Of a stretch of DNA of 64,000 nucleotides, positions 26,020-37,578 are shown piece after piece. The notes beneath the pieces were generated by a model. That model saw only the letters and a list, made by a program, of their open reading frames with translations. It ran no database searches and was not told the DNA's origin. This DNA is from Deinococcus sp. YIM 77859 (GTDB lineage Bacteria > Deinococcota > Deinococci > Deinococcales > Deinococcaceae). The DNA lies in NCBI RefSeq assembly GCF_000745175.1, contig NZ_JQNI01000002.1, positions 1,937,501 through 2,001,500 on the forward strand, written 5' to 3'. Every line of letters begins with the position of its first letter. The first letter of the stretch is position 1. Both the position numbers and the translations under genes were made by a program.

Positions 26020-27804
26020 ATGCCGGACGCTTCCTCTCCCTCTTCCCCGCCGCGTTCGGGCACGCTGGTGGTCCTGCGTGACTACCTCGGGCCGCTGAAG
26101 TGGCAGGTCGTCCTGCTGGCCGCGCTGCTTCTCACCGGCACCGGCCTCAACCTGCTGCTGCCGCAGCTGCTGCGGCGCTTTGTGGACCATGCTCGGCTGG
26201 GCGCGGGCGTAGATGTGGGCCTGCTCGCGCGGCTGGCGGGCCTGTATATCGCGCTGGCGGTGGGCGTCCAACTGCTCACCGCCGGGGCGACCTACGTGGG
26301 GGCGCGGGTGGGCTGGACGGCCACCAACCGGTTGCGCGCCGACCTGATGCGCCACCTGCTCTCGCTGGATATGCGTGAACACAAGGAACGTACCCCCGGC
26401 GAGATGATCGAGCGCATCGACGGCGACGTGACGGCCCTGAGCAACTTCTTCTCGCAGTTTGCGGTGCGGGTGTTCGGCGCGGCGCTGCTGCTGACCGGCG
26501 CGGTCTCGATGTTCTACCTGACCGACTGGCGCGTCGGCGTGGGCATCACCCTCTTTGTGATCGTCACGCTCTTGGCGATGAACCGGGTGCGGAAGAAGGG
26601 CGTGGAACCCACCCGCCTGGAACGCGAGAGCAGCGCGCGGCTCTTCGGCTACGTCGAAGAGCGGCTCGCGGGCCTGGATGACATCCGCTCGCTGGGGGCG
26701 GGAGAACACCACCTGCGCGGCTTTCTGCGGGTGCAGCGGCAGTTTTTCGAGCGCAGCACCTTTTCTTGGCGGCGGCGCAGCCTGGTGTGGCAGCTCAGCA
26801 TGGTGCTGTTCGCCCTTGGGTACGTGGGCATCCTGAGCGCCGCCGTGAGCCTGTACGCGGCGGGCGCGATCACGCTGGGCACCGCCTTCTTGCTCTACCA
26901 GTACATGAGCATGGTGGAAGAACCCATCGACCAGCTCACCCAGCAGCTTCAGGACCTCCAAAAGGCGGGCGCGGGGCTGAGCCGCGTGGGCGAACTGCTC
27001 GCGCTGCGTTCGGGGCTGGCCGAGGGAACGCGCGACCTGCCTGAGGGACCGCTCGACCTGCGCTTTGAGCACGTCGACTTCAGCTACGTACCGGAAGACC
27101 CTACGGTGCGCCCCGTGCTACAGGACGTGTCCTTCTACCTCCCCGCCGGGCAGACCGTGGGCCTGCTGGGCCGCACCGGCAGCGGCAAGACCACCCTCAC
27201 CCGCTTGGTCTCGCGGCTCTACGACCCCACGGGCGGAAGCGTGCGGCTGGGCGGGGTAGACACCCGCGATGTCCGCCTTGCCAGCCTCAGGAGCCGCGTG
27301 GCCGTCGTCACCCAGGACGTGCAGCTCTTTCAGGCCAGCGTGCGCGACAACCTCTCCTTTTTCGATGGGTCGGTGCCCGACGCCGAGGTAGAAGCCGCGC
27401 TGCGTGAGGTCGGTCTGGGGGAATGGCTCGCCCGGCTTCCGCAGGGCGTGCGAACCCCCCTTCCCGCCGGTAGCCTGAGCGCGGGGCAGGCACAGCTCCT
27501 GGCTTTTGCCCGCGTGCTGCTGCGCAACCCCGCCGTCGTGGTCCTCGACGAACCCAGCAGCCGCCTCGACCCCGCGACGGAAGCGCAGCTCACCCGAGCC
27601 ATGGGCCGTCTGCTCGCCGGACGCACCGCCATCGTCATCGCGCACCGCCTCGACACGGTGGCCCGCGCCGACCGCATCCTGGTCCTGGGTGACGGCCGTG
27701 TGCTGGAAGACGGCCCCCGTGCTCAGCTTGCCCGCGACCCGCACAGCCACTACGCGAAGCTGCTGCGGGCAGGAGCGCTGGAGGACGAGGGGGTGCTCGC
27801 GTGA
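26020..27804 (+). CDS. ABC exporter half-transporter 1 (canonical ATPase site)
   Basis: 594 residues: six-span type I exporter domain (about 20-320) and ATPase domain (about 345-580). Walker A GRTGSGKTT, Q-loop VVTQDVQLF, Walker B VVVLDEPSSRLD with the catalytic Glu, H-loop IAHRLD all intact, but the signature is LSAGQ rather than LSGGQ. Together with the partner gene 88 nt downstream it should form a heterodimeric exporter of drugs, lipids or peptides, substrate unknown. Confidence 0.9.
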   Translation: MPDASSPSSPPRSGTLVVLRDYLGPLKWQVVLLAALLLTGTGLNLLLPQLLRRFVDHARLGAGVDVGLLARLAGLYIALAVGVQLLTAGATYVGARVGWTATNRLRADLMRHLLSLDMREHKERTPGEMIERIDGDVTALSNFFSQFAVRVFGAALLLTGAVSMFYLTDWRVGVGITLFVIVTLLAMNRVRKKGVEPTRLERESSARLFGYVEERLAGLDDIRSLGAGEHHLRGFLRVQRQFFERSTFSWRRRSLVWQLSMVLFALGYVGILSAAVSLYAAGAITLGTAFLLYQYMSMVEEPIDQLTQQLQDLQKAGAGLSRVGELLALRSGLAEGTRDLPEGPLDLRFEHVDFSYVPEDPTVRPVLQDVSFYLPAGQTVGLLGRTGSGKTTLTRLVSRLYDPTGGSVRLGGVDTRDVRLASLRSRVAVVTQDVQLFQASVRDNLSFFDGSVPDAEVEAALREVGLGEWLARLPQGVRTPLPAGSLSAGQAQLLAFARVLLRNPAVVVLDEPSSRLDPATEAQLTRAMGRLLAGRTAIVIAHRLDTVARADRILVLGDGRVLEDGPRAQLARDPHSHYAKLLRAGALEDEGVLA

Positions 27805-27892
27805 AGGGCGCTCAGAGGCCCGTGGGGCGGCGTGGCGTGCGCGGCCCTGGTTCGCTTCTGCCTCACCCCTCACCCTTTCTCCGGAGCTGCCC

Positions 27893-29692
27893 ATGACCAC
27901 CTCGCCCGCCTCTCAGGAACGCACCTTTGCCCTCTCCAGCAGGCTGTTTGCCTACCGTCCCTGGCTCTTTGCCTTTAACCTGCTGATGTGGGGAATGGTC
28001 CACGCCTCCCCCGCCCTGCTGACGCTGGCCGTCAGCGGGGTCTTTGAGCGGCTGGAGGAGGCCGACCGGCTCAGGACGGCAGACCAGCCCATGGACCCGC
28101 TCATCGCCGCGGCCTGGGTCTCGGTCGGGTGGTTCGCCCTTGTGCGCGTGAGCCGCTTTGGCGTCTTTTACGGGGCATTCCGGGCTTGGATCGAGCTGTG
28201 GTACACGCTGGACGCGCTTCTTAGGCGCAACCTGCTGAGTTACCTGCTGACCGCGCGCGGCTCGCGGCGCCTGCCCGACACCCCCGCCGAGGCCGTCAGC
28301 CGCTTTCGCGACGACGTGGATGACGTGGCGGCGTACACCGAGGTCTGGGTGGACGGTGCGGGCTTCGTCGTCTACTGCGTGCTGGCGGTCGCCATGATGG
28401 TGCGGGTGGACCCGGTGATCACGCTGCTGGTGTGCACGCCGCTGGCCCTGATGATTCTCTTCGTGGGGCGCCTCTCGCCGCGGATCCGCGCCTACCGCCG
28501 CCGGATGCGCGAGGCCACGGCCCGCGTCACCGACTTCATCGGGGAGACCTTCGGGGCCGTGAGCGCCGTCAAGCTCGCTGCCCGCGAGGCGCAGATGGTC
28601 ACCCACCTCGAGCGGCTGGGCGAGGTGCGCCGCCGGTCCGCCCTGCGTGACGTGCTGCTCACCGAGTTGATTCGCGGCCTGAACGTCAACATGGTGAATC
28701 TGGCGGTGGGCCTGGTGCTGCTGCTGGGGGCCAATCAGGTGCGGGGCGGCGTGATGGACGTGGCCGACTTCGTGCTGTTCATCGGCCTTTTGCCGCGTTT
28801 GACCGGGAGCATGGCCTTTTTTGGGGATGCGATTGCCCGTCACCGACGCACCGGAGTGAGCTATGACCGAATGGAGCGGCTGCTTCAGGACGCGCCCCCC
28901 GGCACGGTGGTCGCGCACCACCCGGTGTACCTACAGGGCGAGCTGCCCCCTGCGTCTGCCGCGCCGCGCGCTGAACCGCTCGAAGAGCTGCGGGTGGAGG
29001 ATCTGAGCGCCCATCATCCCGGCAGCGCGGGCGTGACAAACGTGAGTTTCCGCCTGCGCCGGGGCGAATTCGTGGTTGTGACCGGGCGCATCGGCAGCGG
29101 CAAGACCACGCTGCTGCGGGCACTGCTGGGGCTGATGCCGCGCGCTGGGGGCCGCGTCTTCTGGAACGGCACAGAGGTGACGGACCCGGCGACCTTTTTC
29201 GTGCCCCCCCGCAGCGCGTACACGGCGCAGCTTCCCAGCCTCTTCTCCGATACCCTGCGCGAGAACGTGCTTCAGGGCAGCGGCCCGAACCGCCTCGAGC
29301 GGGCCCTTCGCCTCGCGGTGCTGGAACCCGACCTTGCGGGGCTCCCCGCAGGGCTGGAGACCCCGGTTGGGGCGCGTGGCGTCAAGCTCTCGGGGGGGCA
29401 GATGCAACGTGTGGCGGTGGCCCGAATGCTCGCCACCGGAGCCGACCTGCTGGTGTTTGACGATGTGTCGAGCGCCCTGGACGCCCGCACCGAGGCGCAG
29501 CTCTGGGACGGCCTCTTTCGGGAGACAGACGCCACCTGCCTCGTCGTCTCGCACCGCCGCGCTGCCCTCAGCCGCGCGAGCCGCATCCTGCTGCTGGAAG
29601 ACGGCCAACTGACCGACGAGGGCACCCTGGAAGAGCTCCTGGAGCGCAGCGCGGAGATGCGGGCGCTGTGGGCCGAGGACGCGGGCGAGTAG
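27893..29692 (+). CDS. ABC exporter half-transporter 2 (degenerate ATPase site)
   Basis: 599 residues, same layout as its partner: exporter domain about 15-330, ATPase about 365-595. Walker A GRIGSGKTT and signature LSGGQMQRVAVARML are canonical, but Walker B ends LLVFDDVSSALD, with Asp in place of the catalytic Glu. So its own Walker site pairs with the partner's LSAGQ as the inactive site. ATG 27893 has GGAG 7 nt upstream; the longer frame overlapping the previous gene is not coding. Confidence 0.9.
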   Translation: MTTSPASQERTFALSSRLFAYRPWLFAFNLLMWGMVHASPALLTLAVSGVFERLEEADRLRTADQPMDPLIAAAWVSVGWFALVRVSRFGVFYGAFRAWIELWYTLDALLRRNLLSYLLTARGSRRLPDTPAEAVSRFRDDVDDVAAYTEVWVDGAGFVVYCVLAVAMMVRVDPVITLLVCTPLALMILFVGRLSPRIRAYRRRMREATARVTDFIGETFGAVSAVKLAAREAQMVTHLERLGEVRRRSALRDVLLTELIRGLNVNMVNLAVGLVLLLGANQVRGGVMDVADFVLFIGLLPRLTGSMAFFGDAIARHRRTGVSYDRMERLLQDAPPGTVVAHHPVYLQGELPPASAAPRAEPLEELRVEDLSAHHPGSAGVTNVSFRLRRGEFVVVTGRIGSGKTTLLRALLGLMPRAGGRVFWNGTEVTDPATFFVPPRSAYTAQLPSLFSDTLRENVLQGSGPNRLERALRLAVLEPDLAGLPAGLETPVGARGVKLSGGQMQRVAVARMLATGADLLVFDDVSSALDARTEAQLWDGLFRETDATCLVVSHRRAALSRASRILLLEDGQLTDEGTLEELLERSAEMRALWAEDAGE

Positions 29693-29762
29693 GTCCCGCA
29701 GGGCCGCAGCCACCTTGGAAGAACCCACCGGGGTTGGTGTGGTGGGGCCCTCCCCGCTAAAC

Positions 29763-29793
29763 TTGACTTATTCGCTTGGTTTAAGCAGGATAG
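29763..29793 (+). promoter_or_regulatory. promoter and imperfect dyad of the heme uptake operon
   Basis: TTGACT at 29763-29768 is a good -35; AGGATA or GGATAG at 29787-29793 is a weak -10 at 18-19 bp. The spacer holds GCTTGGTTTAAGC (arms GCTT/AAGC) flanked by TAT and ATA, a possible iron- or heme-repressor site. Leader about 65 nt. Confidence 0.35.
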
Positions 29794-29864
29794 GCGCGAC
29801 CGTCGTGTTCCTGACTGCCGGCGTGCAGTGAGGAGAGCCTTCCTGTGCTGTTTCGGAGTGTGCT

Positions 29865-30751
<887 letters not shown>

Positions 30752-30755
<4 letters not shown>

Positions 30756-31816
30756 CCACCCGCCTGACCCCGGCTCCGGCCATCAGCCGCCAGCGCGTTC
30801 GGGCTCGCTGGACGCTGGCCCTGCTCCCGCTGGGGTTGCTGGCGGCGGTGGTCTTTGCTGTCGGAACGGGAGCGGTGCACATCGCTCCGGCGCAGGTGGT
30901 CTCCATCCTGCTCGCGCCGCTGGGGGTGCCGCCCCTGGCGGCCTACGAGGACCAGCAGGCCGCCGTGCTCTATGCCATTCGGCTGCCGCGCGTGGTCCTG
31001 GGCCTCCTGTTGGGTGCGGGGCTAGCGGTGGCGGGAACCGCCATGCAGGGCCTGTTTCGTAACCCGCTGGCCGACCCCGGCCTCTTGGGGATCTCCAGCG
31101 GCGCGAGCCTGGCCGCCGCACTGAGCGTGGTGCTGGGCATTCACCTGTTCGGGTCGTACACGCTGCCGGTGATGGCCTTTGTGGGGAGTGTGGTGGCCAC
31201 CGCCCTGATCTATACCCTCGCGCAGGAACGGGGCCGGATGCATGTCGCCACCATGTTGCTCGCGGGCATCGCGGTGAATGCCCTGTGTGGGGCGGGAACC
31301 GGCCTGATGACCTACCTCGCTACCGACGAGCAGCTTCGCTCCATCACGTTTTGGCAGCTCGGCTCGCTGGGCGGCGCGACCTGGCCTGCGGTGCTCAGCG
31401 CTGCGCCCCTGCTGCTGGTGGGCGTGTTGGGGCTGCCGCTGCTGGCCCGTCCGCTCAATGCCCTCACGCTGGGCGAAAGCAACGCCGCACACCTGGGGGT
31501 TCCCGTGACCGCCGTGAAGTGGGCGGTGGTGGCGCTGGTGGCCCTCAGCGTGGGCGCCGGGGTGGCCGTCGCGGGGACCATCGGCTTTGTGGGGCTGGTC
31601 GTTCCCCACCTGATGCGCCTGCTGACCGGCCCGAATCACGCCGCGCTGCTCCCCGCCGCCGCGTTGGCGGGGGCCACGCTGCTGGTGCTGGCGGACCTGC
31701 TCGCCCGGACGGTCGTGATGCCGTCTGAGCTCCCCATTGGGATCGTGACGGCCCTCCTGGGCGCGCCCTTTTTCCTCTACCTGCTGCGGCAGGCGCGCAA
31801 AGGAGAGCGGCGATGA
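30752..31816 (+). CDS. hmuU: heme ABC transporter permease (FecCD family)
   Basis: 354 residues, about ten membrane spans; FecCD motifs VLYAIRLPRVVLGLLLGAGLAVAGTAMQG, NPLADPGLLGISSGASL, and the C-terminal GFVGLVVPHLMRLLTG contacting the ATPase. Start is GTG 30752 in a GTGA overlap with hmuT, with AAGGA 10 nt upstream. It forms the membrane channel for heme import. Confidence 0.92.
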
Positions 31817-32646
31817 GGCGTCTTGCGCGTCAGGCAGCGCCCACACCCGTACCCGGCGCCCCGCTGGTGGAGGTGGCGGACCTCACGTGCAGTGTTTCCG
31901 GGCGCGAGCTGCTGCAGAGGGTCACCTTTGCACTGAAGGGGGGCGAACTGCTCGCAGTGCTGGGCCGCAACGGGGCAGGCAAGAGCACCCTGCTCGGGCA
32001 CCTCACCGGCGAGCTTGTTGGGGAGGGTGTGCAGCTGTTCGGGCACCCGCTGCACGCGTACTCGCGGTCAGCGCTCGCCCGCCGCCGTGCCGCCCTGCCG
32101 CAGCAGACCGCCTTGACCTTTGCACACGAGGTGCTGGACGTGGTGCTGCTGGGCCGTATTCCGCACGGACGGCGCGAGACGGAACAAGACCGCGCCGTGG
32201 CCCGCGCCGCCCTTGAGCGGGTGGGGCTAGCGGGCTTCGCGCACCGCGACATTCTCACCCTGTCGGGAGGAGAGCAGCAGCGCGTTCACCTCGCCCGGGT
32301 GCTCGCGCAGCTGTGGGTGGATCCCGCTGAGCCGCAGAAGCCCGCGCGGGTGCTGCTGCTCGACGAACCCACCAGCAGCCTTGATCTCGCCCACCAGCAC
32401 GCCACACTGCGCCTGGCCCGCGACCTGTGTGCCGAGGGTGTGGGGGTGATCGCCGTGCTGCACGATCTCAACCTCGCGGCGCAGTACGCGGACCGAGTGC
32501 TCATCGTCTCGCAAGGGCGCGTCACGGCGCTGGGCACGCCAGAAGAGGTGCTCACCCCCGCCATCATCGAGGAAGCCTTTGGCCACCGCGTCGCCGTCAC
32601 CCCGCATCCCTGTCTGAAGTGCCCCTTGATCGTGAGCGCGCAGTAA
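31813..32646 (+). CDS. hmuV: heme ABC transporter ATPase
   Basis: 277 residues. Walker A GRNGAGKST, signature LSGGEQQRVHLARVL, Walker B VLLLDEPTSSLD, H-loop VLHDLNLAAQYAD: all intact, the HmuV/FepC type. The insert AQLWVDPAEPQKPARVLLL before Walker B is typical of HmuV. ATG 31813 overlaps the permease stop (ATGA). The C-terminal HPCLKCP contains two Cys of unknown role. Confidence 0.92.
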   Translation: MRRLARQAAPTPVPGAPLVEVADLTCSVSGRELLQRVTFALKGGELLAVLGRNGAGKSTLLGHLTGELVGEGVQLFGHPLHAYSRSALARRRAALPQQTALTFAHEVLDVVLLGRIPHGRRETEQDRAVARAALERVGLAGFAHRDILTLSGGEQQRVHLARVLAQLWVDPAEPQKPARVLLLDEPTSSLDLAHQHATLRLARDLCAEGVGVIAVLHDLNLAAQYADRVLIVSQGRVTALGTPEEVLTPAIIEEAFGHRVAVTPHPCLKCPLIVSAQ

Positions 32647-32657
32647 GAGGAGTTGCT

Positions 32658-33464
32658 ATGACTGTTTCTTCCCCCTCCCCTCGCCCTGGCCGTCCCGCCC
32701 CACGCCTGCTGCACGTCCTTGCCAAAGCGCCGCTCACCCCCAATCTGCTGCGCCTCACGCTGGCGGGCGAGCTGCGCGACTTTGGCCCCGGCCACACCTT
32801 CAAACTGCTGATTGTGCCGCGTGGGACGACGGCTCTTCCGCTGCCGGAGACTGCGCCGCGCCCGGTGGTACGAACCTTTACGGTTCGCGCACTGAACCGC
32901 GAGGCGGGAGAACTCACCGTGGATCTGGTGCTGCACGGCGGCTTCGCGGCGCAGTGGGCGCTTCAGGCCAAGCCAGGTGATCCAGTTGGTGTGGTGGGGC
33001 CGCTGGGCGCGCCGCTTCCCCTCACCCGCGGTCCCTACCTCATCGCCGGCGACCACTGCGCCCTGCCCGCGATCGCCCGCCTCCTGGAGGAACTCCCCCA
33101 GGACGCGACGGGAGACGTTCTGATCGAAATCCCTGGGCCTGCCGATGAACTGCCGCTGGCACACCCACCCGGCCTGCGCCTGCACTGGCTCCACCGCAGG
33201 GCACCCGCGGGGGAAAGCACGCTGCTGCAAGAGGCCGTGCGTGCCCTGCCGCCCCTGCCGCTGACCCCCACCACCTTCGCCTGGGTGGCCTGCGAATCCG
33301 CCGGTGTCAAGGCCCTGCGCGCCCACCTGCGCGAAGAACGCGGTCTACCGCCGCAGCAGATGCAGCTGGCCGGCTACTGGAAACGTGGGGTCGACGAGCG
33401 GACCTATCACGACACCGAGCACTACGACCACGCCCCGGACGAGTACGGGCGGAGCCGGGGCTAG
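32658..33464 (+). CDS. siderophore-interacting protein (FAD-dependent ferric reductase, ViuB/YqjH family)
   Basis: 268 residues. N-terminal FAD-binding barrel (RLLHVLAKAPLTPNLLRLTL, PVVRTFTVRAL, GGFAAQWALQAKPGD) and C-terminal SIP domain ending AGYWKRGVDERTYH, the SIP signature. It probably reduces iron or helps free it inside the cell; in this operon it may act on imported heme or chelates. ATG 32658 has AGAGGAG upstream, 11 nt after hmuV. Confidence 0.9.
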   Translation: MTVSSPSPRPGRPAPRLLHVLAKAPLTPNLLRLTLAGELRDFGPGHTFKLLIVPRGTTALPLPETAPRPVVRTFTVRALNREAGELTVDLVLHGGFAAQWALQAKPGDPVGVVGPLGAPLPLTRGPYLIAGDHCALPAIARLLEELPQDATGDVLIEIPGPADELPLAHPPGLRLHWLHRRAPAGESTLLQEAVRALPPLPLTPTTFAWVACESAGVKALRAHLREERGLPPQQMQLAGYWKRGVDERTYHDTEHYDHAPDEYGRSRG

Positions 33465-33477
33465 TGCGCTTGCCGCC

Positions 33478-34122
<645 letters not shown>

Positions 34123-34155
34123 GAGGTCTCCTTGGTCGGGGGGGCGAGGCCGGAG

Positions 34156-35138
34156 CTACCCGCCGCTTCCCCCTCCGCTCGGCAGCGTAAAACAGAAGGC
34201 ATTCCGCTCGCCGCGCCGTTCGGTCCACACCTGTCCGCCCCAGCCCTGAACGATGCTGCGAACGATATACAGGCCCATTCCGCTGCCCTGGCCGCTGGCT
34301 CCCGGACCACGGGTGTGGGCCCGAAAGAGGCTTTCGGTCTCTGCCAGAGGCGCGCCGTAGTCCAGCACCGCAACCTCGACCCAGGGGCCGCGCGGGGTGG
34401 TCAGAACCTCGATGGGTTTTTCCGCTGGGCCGTACTTCAGCGCATTCTCGATCAGATTGAGGAGGACCTGCAGCAGCTTGTCGGGGTCGGCCCGCACGAG
34501 ATGCCCAGCGCCAAAAGTCAGGGTGCTGCGGCGTGCCGCCACTTCCGGCGCCAGCAGCCGCTCGGCCCGCGCAAAGGCTTCGGCCAGGGGCAGCGTGCGG
34601 GCGCGGGTGGGCCGAAAGCCGACCGCCAGGTCTTCGACCAGCCGGGCCAGCCGCTCGACCTCCTGAAGGCCCTGCCGCACAAAATTCTGCGCGAGCTCGG
34701 GGGGCATCTCGTATTCCAGGGCCTCCAGCACCCCGCGCAGCCCGGTCACCGGCGTGCGGAACTCGTGCGAGAGAACCGCCGTCGCCTCGCGCAGTTCGGC
34801 CTCACGGCGGCGGTGTGCGCTCAGGTCTTCCACGATCAGGGCCCCGACCTCCCCGGGTGCGGCGGGAACTGCGGTGCAGCGCAGGGTGCGGCCCCCCATC
34901 TCCAACTCGAGTTCGCCGCCGCGTTCGGCCAGAGCCTCCAGGGTGTGCCGCCGCACCACCTCCAGGAGTGGTCGTCCGGCGGCGCGGTCCTGCGGGACAC
35001 CCCACAGCCGAACCGCTTCTCCGTTGACCCGCGTCACGGTCAGGGCAGCCGGTTCGCGTTCACGGCAAAACAGCAGAACGGCCTGCGGCAGGGCGTCCAT
35101 CCAGGCATCACCGCAGGAGGCCCGCACGGTCTTTTCCC

Positions 35139-35142
<4 letters not shown>
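34156..35142 (-). CDS. phoR: sensor histidine kinase, PhoR-like, cytosolic
   Basis: 328 residues. A PAS-like domain (about 10-110), HisKA with H-box VLSHEFRTPVTGL (His about 125), N-box LLNLIENALKYG and G-box GSGMGLYIVRS. No membrane span is predicted, unlike most PhoR, so it must sense through PAS or through partner proteins such as PhoU. It overlaps the regulator gene by ATGA. PhoR identity rests on the phoU/phoB context. Confidence 0.85.
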
Positions 35143-35828
<686 letters not shown>

Positions 35829-35849
35829 CAGCCCTCATTGTGGGAAAAG

Positions 35850-35867
35850 AGGTCAGGCGAATGTCAG
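35850..35867 (-). promoter_or_regulatory. Pho-box-like direct repeat upstream of phoB
   Basis: Minus strand CTGACAT, 4 nt (TCGC), CTGACCT: 7-bp repeats with 11-bp period, the same geometry as the PhoB box (CTGTCAT-n4-CTGTCAC). It ends 6 nt upstream of the likely -10 CACAAT, the normal activator position. Confidence 0.6.
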
Positions 35868-35896
35868 GGCGAGCGGTCGGGCCGGAAAGAGAGCTC

Positions 35897-36295
35897 CTAT
35901 ACCGTCTGGTTGGGCTTCTCCTGTGGGCCGTGTTGCTCGGGAAACTCAAGCACTCGCGCGTCGCTCCACAGGCCCTCTAGGTCGTAGTACTCGCGGGCTT
36001 CTTTCGTCATGATGTGGACCACGATGCTCCCCCCAAAGGCGAGGAGCAGCCAGCGTTCGCTGGGGCCTTCCACGGTGGGTCGGGGAAGGCCGACCTCCTG
36101 CGCCTTCTCGCGGATGTTCTCCTGCACGGCGTTCAGTTGCAGGCCCGCCGTCGCGGTGCAGATCACGAAGTATTCCAGGGTGGACGAGACGTCGGTGAGG
36201 TCCAGAACGACCACGTTCTCGGCACGGCGCTCGCGGGCGGCGTCCACAAGAGCGCGAAGTTGGTGGTGGATGGCCTCAGGGTGGGATGGGGTCAT
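35897..36295 (-). CDS. rsfS: ribosomal silencing factor RsfS
   Basis: 132 residues. The whole RsfS (YbeB/Iojap) domain is present: ALVDAARERRAENVVVLDLTDVSSTLEYFVICTA, QLNAVQENI, GPSERWLLLAFGGSIVVHIM, REYYDLEGLW. It binds uL14 on the large subunit and blocks subunit joining in starvation. It overlaps the LCP gene stop by ATGA. The YqeK-LCP-RsfS order is a recurrent cluster. Confidence 0.93.
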   Translation of the reverse strand: MTPSHPEAIHHQLRALVDAARERRAENVVVLDLTDVSSTLEYFVICTATAGLQLNAVQENIREKAQEVGLPRPTVEGPSERWLLLAFGGSIVVHIMTKEAREYYDLEGLWSDARVLEFPEQHGPQEKPNQTV

Positions 36296-37578
36296 GGGTT
36301 CTCCGTGGCAGGGGGTTGAGGGGGGGGATTCCCGTTCAGGGCTTGCAGGGCCGCGAGGCTCTGGCGGGCATCTCTTCCCAGCAGAATACCGACCTCGCCT
36401 GGAGCAACGGGGAAACGTTCGCCCTGCAGGCGGGGCAGGCCCAGCGTATCGGCCAGCTCGCCCGCGGCCCGCACGTCCTGTCCGGTGAAGACCTGGCTGG
36501 CTTCACCGCTTGCCGGTGCCAGCTGCACCGTGATCCGGCGGTAGCCCAGCGTTCGCAGCGCCCGTTCCAGGGCTGGCCCCAGCCCCGCCCCGCTGGCGTC
36601 CACGATGCGTACGGTGACGTCCGGTAGGTCCGGCGAGGAACTCGTGGCCTCCTCCGCAGAGGTGTTCCACACCCGGGCGAGGGCGGCGCGGTCGGCGGCC
36701 AGGTTAAAGGTGCCGGGGATGGGCCGGGTGGGCAGCGTGGCGAAGGTGAGCTTGAGGTCCGGCAGGTGGGGCAGCAGGTGGCCCAGCAGGTTGGGGTCCA
36801 CATTCGTCTCTACGCCGTGGCCCAGGCCGCCCAGGATGGTGGGCAGGGCCGTGAGCCCCTGGGGCGTCTTCAGGCGCGAGACGAGCTGCGTCAGCGCCTG
36901 CTTCTGGTGGTCGATGCGTCCGTAGTCGTCTCCAAAGCCCTTGCGCACGCGCAAAAACAGCACCGCCTGTTCTCCGCTGAGGTGATGGTGGCCGGGAGGC
37001 AGTTTGAGATTCACGCCGGCCGCCTGGTCCACCCACTCGATGCCGCCCTCCGGCACCGTGACGTCCAGGCCCCCCAGCGCGTCGATCACGCGCGCCACAT
37101 AGTCGGTTCGCACAATCACGTAGGCGTCCACGGGTTCTCCGGTAATCGTCTCGACGGCCTGCGTGAGGGCGGACGGTCCACCCGCCCAGTAACGGCTATT
37201 CACCTTCTGCTCGGCCAGGGACCGCCGCGGGTCAAAGTCCCCTACGTTGGTGTCGCGCGGGATATTGAGGACGTTGACGCGGGTTCCGTCCACCTTGACA
37301 AGCATCAGGGTGTCGGTGTTGGGGGGTTGCAGCAGCCCCGTGCGCTGGTCCTGATCCCGGCAGGGGGTGCGGTAGGCGCAGTACACGATGTCCCGCCCGG
37401 CCAGCAGGAGGGTAAAGCGGGGGACTTCGCTCGCTGCGGCGCTTCCTGCGGCGGCGCCGGGTGCACGCAGCACTGCAAAGCCGCCCAGGGTCAGGGCGGC
37501 CAGGCTCAGGCCGAAGACCTGGACTGCCCGCAGGCGGGCTCGCAGGTGGGGTGGGGGGGAAGGCGAAGAGGCAGTCAT
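36292..37578 (-). CDS. LCP (LytR-CpsA-Psr) family protein with LytR_C domain
   Basis: 428 residues. One N-terminal span (about 13-33), LCP catalytic domain (about 50-270; DTLMLVKVDGTRVNVLNIPRD, RIDHQKQAL), and a C-terminal LytR_C domain (about 290-395; VTVRIVDASG). LCP enzymes transfer undecaprenyl-linked glycopolymers to peptidoglycan; key Arg and Asp residues (NIPRDTNV, DDYGRIDHQ) are present. It overlaps both neighbours by ATGA, giving a coupled yqeK-LCP-rsfS unit. Here it probably attaches S-layer or outer envelope polymers (inference). Confidence 0.9.
   Translation of the reverse strand: MTASSPSPPPHLRARLRAVQVFGLSLAALTLGGFAVLRAPGAAAGSAAASEVPRFTLLLAGRDIVYCAYRTPCRDQDQRTGLLQPPNTDTLMLVKVDGTRVNVLNIPRDTNVGDFDPRRSLAEQKVNSRYWAGGPSALTQAVETITGEPVDAYVIVRTDYVARVIDALGGLDVTVPEGGIEWVDQAAGVNLKLPPGHHHLSGEQAVLFLRVRKGFGDDYGRIDHQKQALTQLVSRLKTPQGLTALPTILGGLGHGVETNVDPNLLGHLLPHLPDLKLTFATLPTRPIPGTFNLAADRAALARVWNTSAEEATSSSPDLPDVTVRIVDASGAGLGPALERALRTLGYRRITVQLAPASGEASQVFTGQDVRAAGELADTLGLPRLQGERFPVAPGEVGILLGRDARQSLAALQALNGNPPPQPPATENP

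Noticed and set aside
27506..27892. Extension of the second ABC exporter gene into the first
   Set aside because: Overlaps the ATPase domain of the first gene in another frame; ATG 27893 has a good ribosome site.
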